Positions 6,274-12,537 of a stretch of 19,949 nucleotides of DNA are shown here, one piece after another; positions within the stretch are counted from its first letter, which is position 1, and the number at the start of each line of letters is the position of its first letter. The stretch covers positions 1-19,949 of the forward strand of contig CAYLZO010000079.1 in the NCBI GenBank assembly GCA_964387775.1, read 5' to 3'. The notes under the pieces are model-generated. The model was not told where the DNA came from, did not search any database, and saw nothing but the letters and a program-made list of their open reading frames with translations. Made by a program: the position numbers and the translations under genes. This DNA is from CAYLZO01 sp964387775. Lineage in GTDB: Bacteria > Chloroflexota > Anaerolineae > JAAYZQ01.

Positions 6274-7905
6274 TTACGATTCGGCCATGAACGGATAGCG
6301 GTAGTCGGTCGGCGGGCAGAAATTCTCCTTGATCGTGCGTGGACTGACCCAGCGTTCCAGGTTCAGCGGGCTGCCGGCCTTGTCGTTGGTGCCCGAGGCC
6401 CGCGCCCCGCCGAAGGGTTGCAGGCCCACCACGGCGCCCGTCGGCTTGTCGTTGATGTAAAAGTTGCCGGCCGCGTGACGCAGCACGTTGGCCGCCTCGT
6501 GGGCCGCCCGCCGGTCCTGGGCAAAGACGGCGCCGGTCAAGCCGTAGGGCGTGGTCGTGTCGCACAGGTGCAGCGTCTCGGTGTACTCGTCGTCGGGATA
6601 GACATAGACGGTCAGCACCGGGCCGAAAATCTCCTCCTCCATCAGCCGGTGGCGCGGGTTCTGGGTCTGGACGACTGTCGGCTCGATAAAGTAGCCGGTC
6701 GTGTCGTCGTACGCGCCGCCCGTCAGGAGCTCGGTCTCGGACGAGTCGCGGGCCAGCTCGATGTACCGGACGATGCGGTCGTAGGCCCCCTGGTCGATGA
6801 CGGCCCCCAGGAAGTTGCCGAAATCGCGCACGTCGCCGACCTGGACCGTGCTGAGCTCGGCCAGCAGGCCGTCGCGCACGTCGGCCCACAGGCTCTCGGG
6901 CACGTAGGCCCGGCTGGCGGCCGAGCATTTCTGCCCCTGGTACTCGAAGGCGCCGCGCAGCAGGGCCGTGATCAGCGCCGGCACGTCGGCCGAGGCGTGG
7001 GCCACGATGAAATCCTTGCCGCCCGTCTCGCCCACCAGGCGCGGGTAGGAGCAATAGTCGGCGACGTGGGCCCCCACCGTGCGCCAGATGTGGCGGAAGG
7101 TGCCCGTGCTGCCGGTAAAGTGCACGCCGGCCAGGTCGGGGTGGCTCAGCACCGGGTCGCCCACGGCCGCGCCGTCGCCCGGCAAAAAGTTGATGACGCC
7201 CGGCGGCAGCCCGGCGTCCTGAAAGATGCGCATGATGTGATGGGCCACGTACACCGTCGACGAGGCCGGCTTCCAGAGCACGACGTTGCCCATCATGGCC
7301 GGGGCGGCGGGCAGGTTGCCGGCGATGCTGGCAAAGTTGAACGGCGTGACGGCAAAGACGAACCCCTCCAGCGGCCGCTGCTCGGTCATGTTCCACACGC
7401 TGGGCACGTTCTCCGGCTGGGGCTGGTAGATCTGCATCATATAGTAGGGGTTGTAGCGCCAGAAATCGGCCAGCTCGGCGACGACGTCGATCTCGGCCTG
7501 GTGGACGGTCTTGCTCTGGTCGAGCATCGACGCGGCGTTCAGCTCGGCGCGGCGGCGGCAGGTCAGGATGTCGGCGGCCTTGAGAAAGATGGCCGCCCGC
7601 GCCTCCCACGGCATGCGGCTCCAGTCCTGCCAGGCTTCGTTCGCCGCCGCGATGGCCCGCCGGACTTGGGCCTCGCCGGCCTTGTGGTAGGTGGCCAGCA
7701 CTTGACCGTGGTCGTGGGGCATGACGGCTCGGTCGGTGTTCCCCGTGCGGACCTCCTCCCCGCCGATGATCAGCGGGATCTCGATCTGGCGCGAGGCTTG
7801 TTTTTGCAGTTCGTTTTTCAGTTGTGCCCGCTCGGCGCTGCCGGGGGCATAGTCGTACACCGGTTCGTTCTCGGGAACCGGAACCTGATAGATTGCGTTT
7901 GACAT
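6274..7905 (-). CDS. pruA: 1-pyrroline-5-carboxylate dehydrogenase (proline to glutamate)
   Basis: This NAD-dependent enzyme oxidises glutamate semialdehyde/P5C to glutamate, the last step of proline breakdown, in the cytoplasm. The 543-residue length fits the long-form P5C dehydrogenases. Aldehyde dehydrogenase landmarks are T-P-F-N (N190), the Rossmann loop G-S-T-G-T-F (265-270), G-E-T-G-G-K-D-F (E293), the catalytic cysteine C327 in E-Y-Q-G-Q-K-C-S-A, and E-E-I-F-G-P-V-L at 424-431. The G-E-T-G-G-K-D-F and Q-G-Q-K-C-S-A forms, and the N-terminal extension, separate it from generic aldehyde dehydrogenases. AGGAAAG lies 7 bases before the ATG. No proline dehydrogenase gene is adjacent in the window. 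Upstream on the same strand is a 208-base gap with an inverted-repeat element; I see no clear promoter there. Confidence 0.95.
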   Translation of the reverse strand: MSNAIYQVPVPENEPVYDYAPGSAERAQLKNELQKQASRQIEIPLIIGGEEVRTGNTDRAVMPHDHGQVLATYHKAGEAQVRRAIAAANEAWQDWSRMPWEARAAIFLKAADILTCRRRAELNAASMLDQSKTVHQAEIDVVAELADFWRYNPYYMMQIYQPQPENVPSVWNMTEQRPLEGFVFAVTPFNFASIAGNLPAAPAMMGNVVLWKPASSTVYVAHHIMRIFQDAGLPPGVINFLPGDGAAVGDPVLSHPDLAGVHFTGSTGTFRHIWRTVGAHVADYCSYPRLVGETGGKDFIVAHASADVPALITALLRGAFEYQGQKCSAASRAYVPESLWADVRDGLLAELSTVQVGDVRDFGNFLGAVIDQGAYDRIVRYIELARDSSETELLTGGAYDDTTGYFIEPTVVQTQNPRHRLMEEEIFGPVLTVYVYPDDEYTETLHLCDTTTPYGLTGAVFAQDRRAAHEAANVLRHAAGNFYINDKPTGAVVGLQPFGGARASGTNDKAGSPLNLERWVSPRTIKENFCPPTDYRYPFMAES

Positions 7906-7923
7906 AACTCACTTTCCTTTCAT

Positions 7924-7992
7924 CTAGGCTTGCTCGTATGCCTGCTTGAGCCAGGCAACCACCTCTTCGGCTAGGCTCAGGGCAGGCTCCGG
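7924..7992 (-). pseudogene. Possible remnant of a gene tail upstream of pruA
   Basis: On the minus strand this segment reads P-E-P-A-L-S-L-A-E-E-V-V-A-W-L-K-Q-A-Y-E-Q-A and then a TAG stop. It looks like an amphipathic helix at the end of a normal protein. The reading frame is lost where the inverted-repeat element begins, so the rest of the gene may have been replaced by that element. The identity is unknown, and the segment is short enough to be chance. Confidence 0.25.
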
Positions 7993-7994
7993 GA

Positions 7995-8052
7995 GCGAAG
8001 AATCTCGGCTCTGTCTCAGTTGGTTTCTCACGCCAGAGGGGAGATTCTTCGC
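7995..8052. repeat. Inverted-repeat element in the pruA upstream gap
   Basis: Perfect 12-bp arms GCGAAGAATCTC (7995-8006) and GAGATTCTTCGC (8041-8052) enclose 34 bases. The right arm continues with CTTCGCTGCGCTCGG and AGAATGACA. Sequences of this type (rich in CGCTCAGAATGACA on one side) are familiar to me as dispersed non-coding repeats in environmental bacterial genomes. The remaining bases 8053-8113 hold nothing else I recognise. Confidence 0.6.
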
Positions 8053-8113
8053 CTTCGCTGCGCTCGGCCCAGAATGACAGGAAATACCGACGGACTTCCG
8101 TGGTGTACCAGGG

Positions 8114-9895
8114 TCACGAGTTGCGGACGACCAGCGGCAGGAAGACCTTGAAAGGCTTGGCTACCAGCACGTTGAAAGAAGCTCCCTCGGGCATGGCGAC
8201 GCCGTCCTGGTTAAAGATGGCCCACTGGTCAGGGCCGGTGTCGTACCACACGCCGATGGCGTGGGCGTTATAGACGCCACCTAACCCGCCGCCCGGGTTC
8301 CAGTTCTGGGTGATCAATAGCCGGGCGTAGGGCTTGTTGTTGAGCAGCGGATGGTCGAGGTAGGTCGAGTTGCCGCTCGAATTCCCCGCCGTCGCCTCGT
8401 GGACAAAGACGTTGGTATCGGAGATGGGCACGAACATGTTAAAATCTGCGCCCAAAGGCATGTCTGCGTTGTCTTGGTTGAAAACCGCCCACTGCTTGTT
8501 GAGGTCATTGTACCACACACCCACCGGATGGTCGTTGTAGACACCGCCCGTGCCGCCGGGGTTCCAGTTCTGCGTGACGAACACGATGGCGTCGGGGTCG
8601 TTGTCGGTCAGCGGATGCTCAAAGAAGGTCGAGTTGTTGCTCGAGTTCGCCATCGTCGCCTTGTGGACAAAGACGCCGGCGTCCATGTTGGGAACCAGGA
8701 CGTTAAAGTCGGCGCCCGGGGGCATATTGGCCCCATCCTGGTTAAAGACGAGCCACTGACCCTGGATCCCGCTGTACCAGACCCCAACAGGGTGGTTGTT
8801 GTAGATGCCGCCCACGCCGCCGGGGTTCCAGTTCTGCGTGATAAAGGCTACCGCGTTGGGCTCGTCGTTGAGGAGGGGTTGGTCGAGGAAGGTCGAGTTG
8901 CCGTCGATGTTCCCGGCCGTCGCCGTGTGGGTGATAAAGGGTTCTTTTGTGTGGACGACGAGCACGTTGAACGCCGCGCCCTCGGTCATATCCACCGTCA
9001 TGCCCGGCTCCAGGTTGCCGATGGCCCACCGGTCGTAGAGCGGGTTGTAGCTGGAGGTGATGCTGTAGGGGTTATAGACCCCGCCGGTGCCGCCGGGATT
9101 CCAGTTCTGCGTCACAAAGAGCAGGGCGTGGGTATCGCCGTTGGTCGGCTCATAGTCCACGAGGGTTGACGTGCTGACGATGTTGTCTGACGTGGCATAA
9201 TGGACAAAGGCTTCGGCGTCGGCATCGGCATCGGCGATGAGCACGTTGAAGGACGCGTCCTCGGGCACGTTGGCCCCGTCCTGGTTAAAGATCGCCCACT
9301 TGTTCAGGGCTGGAGCATAGAACACACCGACCGGATGGTCGTTGTAGGTGCCCCCCACGCCGCCGGGGTTCCAGTTCTGGGTGATAAACACCAGCGCGTC
9401 CGGGTTATCGTTCGTCAGGGGGTGATCGAAGTAGGTCCAGTTGTCTGTCGTATTGGCCACCGTCGCCGTGTGGACGAACACGCCCGTGGCTGTGTCGGGG
9501 ATGAGCACGTTATAGTCAGAGCCGACGGGCAGGTCGGCGCCGTCCTGGTTAAAGATTGACCACCTGCCCGCCAGGCCATCGTACCACACGCCGATCTCGT
9601 GCTCGTTGATGGTCCCGCTAAAGCTGCCGCCGGCGTTGGTGTTCTGCGTGACGAACAGGATCGCGTTGGGATCGCCGTTGAGAAGCGGGTGGTTGAGGTA
9701 AGTCACGTTGGTGGTGGTATTATCCATGGTGGACACGTGCAGGTAGCGGATGCCGGGCAGGCCGTCGGTGGCGCTGAGTGGCTCTGCTATTTCCCGGGCA
9801 TGCGCGCCAATGGCCGGTTGGTCGCCAGCAAAGACGACCAGGGCTACAATCAAACATACCACAGTAGTGAAACGCGTGAGAATTCTGTGTGTCAT
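8114..9895 (-). CDS. Secreted protein of six NWNPGG repeats with FLPLV tail
   Basis: A 593-residue exported protein. ATG at 9895 is preferred (AAGGA a few bases upstream; signal peptide residues 1-33 ending A-H-A); the frame is open to 10012 but the added 39 residues are not family-like and cross a terminator. After the signal come six repeats of about 88 residues. Each has a core F-V-H-x-A-T-x-x-N, a D-H-P-L-x-N motif, then V-T-Q-N-W-N-P-G-G, H-P-V-G-V-W-Y, W-A-I-F-N-Q-D-G-A and F-N-V-L-V. The first repeat has N-T-N-A-G-G instead and the third is the most diverged (S-I-T-S-S-Y, I-G-N-L-E-P). The pattern resembles what I recall as DUF7452-type repeats; function unknown. The chain ends V-F-L-P-L-V-V-R-N-S. 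An adhesive or surface-layer role is plausible but unproven. Confidence 0.85.
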   Translation of the reverse strand: MTHRILTRFTTVVCLIVALVVFAGDQPAIGAHAREIAEPLSATDGLPGIRYLHVSTMDNTTTNVTYLNHPLLNGDPNAILFVTQNTNAGGSFSGTINEHEIGVWYDGLAGRWSIFNQDGADLPVGSDYNVLIPDTATGVFVHTATVANTTDNWTYFDHPLTNDNPDALVFITQNWNPGGVGGTYNDHPVGVFYAPALNKWAIFNQDGANVPEDASFNVLIADADADAEAFVHYATSDNIVSTSTLVDYEPTNGDTHALLFVTQNWNPGGTGGVYNPYSITSSYNPLYDRWAIGNLEPGMTVDMTEGAAFNVLVVHTKEPFITHTATAGNIDGNSTFLDQPLLNDEPNAVAFITQNWNPGGVGGIYNNHPVGVWYSGIQGQWLVFNQDGANMPPGADFNVLVPNMDAGVFVHKATMANSSNNSTFFEHPLTDNDPDAIVFVTQNWNPGGTGGVYNDHPVGVWYNDLNKQWAVFNQDNADMPLGADFNMFVPISDTNVFVHEATAGNSSGNSTYLDHPLLNNKPYARLLITQNWNPGGGLGGVYNAHAIGVWYDTGPDQWAIFNQDGVAMPEGASFNVLVAKPFKVFLPLVVRNS

Positions 9896-9941
9896 GTCTA
9901 TTCCTTTTCGGTGAGATTTTTCGTCGGTCTGGTCCGGTATC

Positions 9942-9966
9942 AAAAAGGACGCCAGAATTGGCGTCC
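9942..9966 (-). terminator. Intrinsic terminator after the superoxide dismutase gene
   Basis: On the minus strand, GGACGCC (9966-9960), loop AATTCT, GGCGTCC (9953-9947), then TTTTT (9946-9942). The 7-bp GC-rich stem with five Ts lies 126 bases past the dismutase stop and just ahead of the repeat-protein gene. A second perfect inverted repeat, TGTTCCGCCA (9975-9984) / TGGCGGAACA (10002-10011), lies next to it in the same gap. Nothing else is seen in 9896-10092. Confidence 0.75.
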
Positions 9967-10092
9967 CCTTTGACTGTTCCGCCACGGCTACTTGTTGCAG
10001 ATGGCGGAACACACGATCCTCACGAGCCCGGTCGCGAGCCCTGTGACGCTGCGCGCGCTGGAGGCGTGAGTATGAATGCGCGTGCGCGCAAG

Positions 10093-10695
10093 CTAGCTAC
10101 GCGCCGCTTGGTAGTTGTCGGCGACGTTGTCCCAGTTGACGATGTTGAAGAAATTCTTGACGTACTCGCCCCGGCGGTTCTGGTACTTCAGATAGTAGGC
10201 GTGCTCCCAAACGTCGAGCACGAGCAGGGGCACGACGCCCCACTGGGTCAGGTTCTGGTGCTTTTCGGCGGTCAGGACGACCAACGAGTCGTCTACGGAG
10301 CGGTAGGCCAGGATGCCCCAGCCACTGCCTTCGACGGCGCCCGAGGCGGCGATGAACTGGGCCTTGAAGGCGTCAAAGCTGCCAAAATCGCGCGCGATGG
10401 CGTCGGCCAGGGCGCCGCTGGGCTCGGCCTTGGCCTCGGACGCGGCGATCATGTTCGGCCAAAAGATGCTGTGCAGCAAGTGGCCCGACCCGTGGAATGC
10501 GGCCTCGCGGGACCAGTGCTTGACCAACGAAAAATCGCCGGCCTCGCGTGCTTCGGCCAGCTTCTGTTCCGCGTTATTCAGTCCCTTGACATATCCGTTA
10601 TGGTGAATGTCGTGATGCAAGCGCATCGTCTGCTCGTCAATGTAGGGCTCCAGTGCGTCATAGTCGTACGGAAGGGGTGAAAGTTCGTGTGCCAT
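10093..10695 (-). CDS. sodA: Superoxide dismutase, Fe/Mn family, Mn-type
   Basis: A 200-residue cytoplasmic enzyme that dismutates superoxide to oxygen and hydrogen peroxide. The four metal ligands are visible: H27 in M-R-L-H-H-D-I-H-H, H75 in L-L-H-S-I-F-W, D161 and H165 in D-V-W-E-H-A-Y-Y. Gly at 71 (four before the second ligand) together with Gln 147 ahead of the D-V-W-E-H motif is the Mn-type pattern rather than Fe-type. Metal use can still be flexible in this family. The start has AGGAGG (10707-10712 on the plus strand as CCTCCT) 11 bases upstream and a near-consensus promoter with a leader of about 66 bases. With the terminator at 9942-9966 this makes a single-gene unit. Confidence 0.96.
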   Translation of the reverse strand: MAHELSPLPYDYDALEPYIDEQTMRLHHDIHHNGYVKGLNNAEQKLAEAREAGDFSLVKHWSREAAFHGSGHLLHSIFWPNMIAASEAKAEPSGALADAIARDFGSFDAFKAQFIAASGAVEGSGWGILAYRSVDDSLVVLTAEKHQNLTQWGVVPLLVLDVWEHAYYLKYQNRRGEYVKNFFNIVNWDNVADNYQAARS

Positions 10696-10767
10696 TTCTT
10701 ATCTATCCTCCTAGTGTGATTTTAAGTGATTCGTTAGATGCAACGGGCTTGTTCCCATCACACGTCC

Positions 10768-10796
10768 AGTATACACGAAGGAGGGTGATTTGTCAA
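10768..10796 (-). promoter_or_regulatory. Strong promoter of the superoxide dismutase gene
   Basis: Minus strand -35 TTGACA (perfect, 10796-10791), 17-base spacer, -10 TATACT (10773-10768, 5 of 6). Predicted start near 10762. The nearby bases 10797-10853 are AT-rich and hold only a weak AAAGC/GCTTT hairpin after the next gene. Confidence 0.8.
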
Positions 10797-10853
10797 GTTA
10801 AAACTACGTAAATTGTAAAAAGCTGGTGCTTTGGCGATCTCGTCCCGCTCGTT

Positions 10854-11690
10854 TCAATCGCTCACGGCCAGGGGAAGATAGGCCTGCCACGGTTGGGTGA
10901 TCCGGTAGATGGCTCCGTTGGGCGCCGGATTGTACCTGGCGACCCAGACACTCCCGGCCTCGTCCTGGCCAAAGGTGGTGATGCGAAAGTCGGTGTCCAG
11001 GAGCAGGGCGGTCTGCCACGAGCTGCCGTCGTGGCGCAGGCCCCAGATCTTGCCGCTGCAATAGTCGGCGTAGAAATAGAGGCCCTGGAGCAGCAGCGAA
11101 TGGGGGCCGCGATAGACGTGCCCGCCGGTCACCGAGCAGTCCCGCTGGTCGCCTTCGTCGACGTGCTCGTACTCGGCCACCGGCAGGGTGAGGCCGGTCG
11201 TGTCGCAGGTGGCGGCCTCGTAGCAGTGGGTGCCTTCCATGATGTCCCAGCCATAGTTCTCGCCGCCGGGGCTGGTCGCCGGCTGGTAGTCCACCTCCTC
11301 CCACTCGTTCTGCCCCACGTCGCCGATGTAGAGATCGCCCGTGGCCGGGTCGAAGGAAAGGCGCCAGGGGTTGCGCAGGCCCAGCGCCCAGATCTCGGGG
11401 CGGTAGCCGGCGGTCTGGGTGTAGGGGTTGGTCGCCGGGATGGTGTAGGTCAGGGGATCGCCACTCTCGACGTCGAGGCGCAGCAGCTTGCCCAGGAGCA
11501 CGTCGGGGTTCTGGGCGTTGTCGTCGGGGTCGCCGCCGCTGCCACCGTCGCCCATGCCCACGTAGAGGTAGCCGTCGTTCGGCCCGAAGGCCAGCTGGCC
11601 GCCGTTGTGGTTGGGATAGGGTTGGTCCACGGTGAGCACCATCTCTTCGCTGCCGGGATCGGCCACGTTGGGATCGCGTGTCAGGTCCAT
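10854..11690 (-). pseudogene. PQQ-dependent sugar dehydrogenase, N-terminally truncated
   Basis: The 278-residue reading frame matches the C-terminal two thirds of soluble PQQ-dependent (aldose/glucose) dehydrogenases. It begins inside the family with R-D-P-N-V-A-D-P-G-S-E-E, then Y-P-N-H-N-G-G-Q-L-A-F-G-P, G-D-G-G-S-G-G-D-P, W-A-L-G-L-R-N-P-W-R (Arg-Asn pair at 106-107) and Y-G-W-D-I-M-E-G. What is missing is the usual signal peptide and the roughly 120-150 residues that carry the catalytic His (F-H-P-x-Y region). The frame is open upstream to 11870, but that part is antisense to the response-regulator leader and is not family-like. No good ribosome binding site precedes ATG 11690. It still ends Y-L-P-L-A-V-S-D. 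Probably a dead fragment, though it may be expressed from the promoter at 11689-11717. Confidence 0.75.
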
Positions 11691-11717
11691 GATAGCCGGT
11701 CCGCCAGCGGTTGTCAA
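11689..11717 (-). promoter_or_regulatory. Near-consensus promoter reading into the truncated PQQ dehydrogenase
   Basis: Minus strand TTGACA (11717-11712), 17-base spacer, TATCAT (11694-11689, 5 of 6). The -10 box overlaps the ATG at 11690, so a transcript would begin just inside the fragment. It lies back to back with the response-regulator promoter. Confidence 0.5.
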
Positions 11718-11772
11718 ATTGCCCTTTGCCCCCGAGCTTTCATCCTTTGTCACCATCCTGCCCCAAACCAGC

Positions 11773-11801
11773 TTGACGCGCCGGGGGAACTCTGCTAAGA
11801 T
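11773..11801 (+). promoter_or_regulatory. Promoter of the two-component operon
   Basis: -35 TTGACG (5 of 6), 17-base spacer, -10 TAAGAT (4 of 6). Predicted start near 11808, giving a leader of about 22 bases with GGAGGGGGG before the ATG at 11830. Confidence 0.6.
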
Positions 11802-11829
11802 GGACGGCGAGACCCTGGAGGGGGGAGCC

Positions 11830-12528
11830 ATGTCAGCTCGCATCCTGGTAGTAGACGACGAGCCGCCCATCGTGGATGTGCTCGTCTACAACCTGAAACG
11901 TTACAACTACGAGGTGCTGGTCGCCCGCAACGGCGAGGAGGCGCTGGCCCAGGCCCGGACGGGGCAGCCCGACCTGATCATCCTCGACCTGATGCTGCCT
12001 CGCCTGGACGGGCTGGAGGTCTGTCGCGCGCTGCGCCGCGAGCGCGACGTGCCGATCATCATGCTCACCGCCCGCGGCGAGGAGGTGGACCGCGTCGTCG
12101 GCCTGGAGCTGGGCGCCGACGATTACGTGGTCAAGCCCTTCAGCGTCCGCGAGCTGATGGCCCGCGTCAAAAACGTGCTCCGCCGGGCTGCGCCCCGGCC
12201 GGCCGATGTGGCGTCGGACGCGGTGCGGGCCGGTGACCTGTGGATCGATCCTGCCCGCCACAAAGCCCGCTGGCGCGACGTCGCTCTGGACCTCACCGCC
12301 CTGGAGTTCGACCTGCTGCACACCCTGGCAGTGCACGCCGGCCAGGTGCTCAGCCGCGAGCAACTGGTCGAGCAGGTGTGGGGCTACGACTACTATGGCG
12401 ATTTGCGCGTGGTCGATGCCGCCATCAAGCGCCTGCGCGCCAAGCTGCGTGACGCGGCGCCGGGGGCGGAAATCGTGGTCACCGTGCGCGGCGTGGGCTA
12501 CAAGCTGCAAGTTGCAAGTGACAAGTGA
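11830..12528 (+). CDS. OmpR/PhoB-type response regulator
   Basis: A 232-residue DNA-binding regulator. The receiver domain (residues 3-118) has the acidic pair D9-D10, the phosphorylated D53 in I-L-D-L-M-L-P, T80 and K102 in V-K-P-F-S. The winged-helix output domain (about 133-227) has L-T-A-L-E-F-D-L-L, the recognition part L-S-R-E-Q-L-V-E-Q-V-W-G and the R-G-V-G-Y-K-L ending. ATG 11830 is chosen over the longer open frame because GGAGGGGGG lies directly upstream and M-S-A-R-I-L-V-V-D-D-E is a normal start. The last residues (Q-V-A-S-D-K) and the stop are written by 7-base repeats. The kinase gene begins 9 bases later, so they form an operon. The regulated genes cannot be told. Confidence 0.95.
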   Translation: MSARILVVDDEPPIVDVLVYNLKRYNYEVLVARNGEEALAQARTGQPDLIILDLMLPRLDGLEVCRALRRERDVPIIMLTARGEEVDRVVGLELGADDYVVKPFSVRELMARVKNVLRRAAPRPADVASDAVRAGDLWIDPARHKARWRDVALDLTALEFDLLHTLAVHAGQVLSREQLVEQVWGYDYYGDLRVVDAAIKRLRAKLRDAAPGAEIVVTVRGVGYKLQVASDK

Positions 12529-12535
12529 CAAGGCA
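12501..12535. repeat. Five tandem 7-base repeats at the regulator/kinase junction
   Basis: Units CAAGCTG, CAAGTTG, CAAGTGA, CAAGTGA, CAAGGCA. They encode the end of the response regulator, supply its TGA stop, and reach to 2 bases before the kinase ATG. Only a weak AAGG (12530-12533) is left as a ribosome binding site for the kinase, so the kinase is probably translated by coupling. Confidence 0.8.
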
Positions 12536-12537
12536 CA

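Noticed and set aside
6260..7912. 550-codon minus-strand ORF overlapping pruA in another frame
   Set aside because: It is Arg/Pro/Gly-rich shadow sequence; the 543-codon frame beside it has all the aldehyde dehydrogenase motifs.
8290..9660. Regularly spaced similar DNA segments that might suggest a CRISPR-like array
   Set aside because: The period is about 265 bases and in frame; they are the coding repeats of the secreted protein.
9915..9943. Possible promoter for the repeat-protein gene (TTGATA on the minus strand)
   Set aside because: At the right spacing the -10 position reads AAAATC, a poor match, so I do not call it.
10001..10069. 22-codon plus-strand ORF (M-A-E-H-T-I-L-T) in the gap after the dismutase gene
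   Set aside because: Too short, no ribosome binding site, and its start lies inside an inverted repeat.
10817..10834. Possible terminator of the PQQ dehydrogenase fragment (AAAGC/GCTTT with Ts)
   Set aside because: The stem is only 5 bp and A/T-rich; too weak to call.
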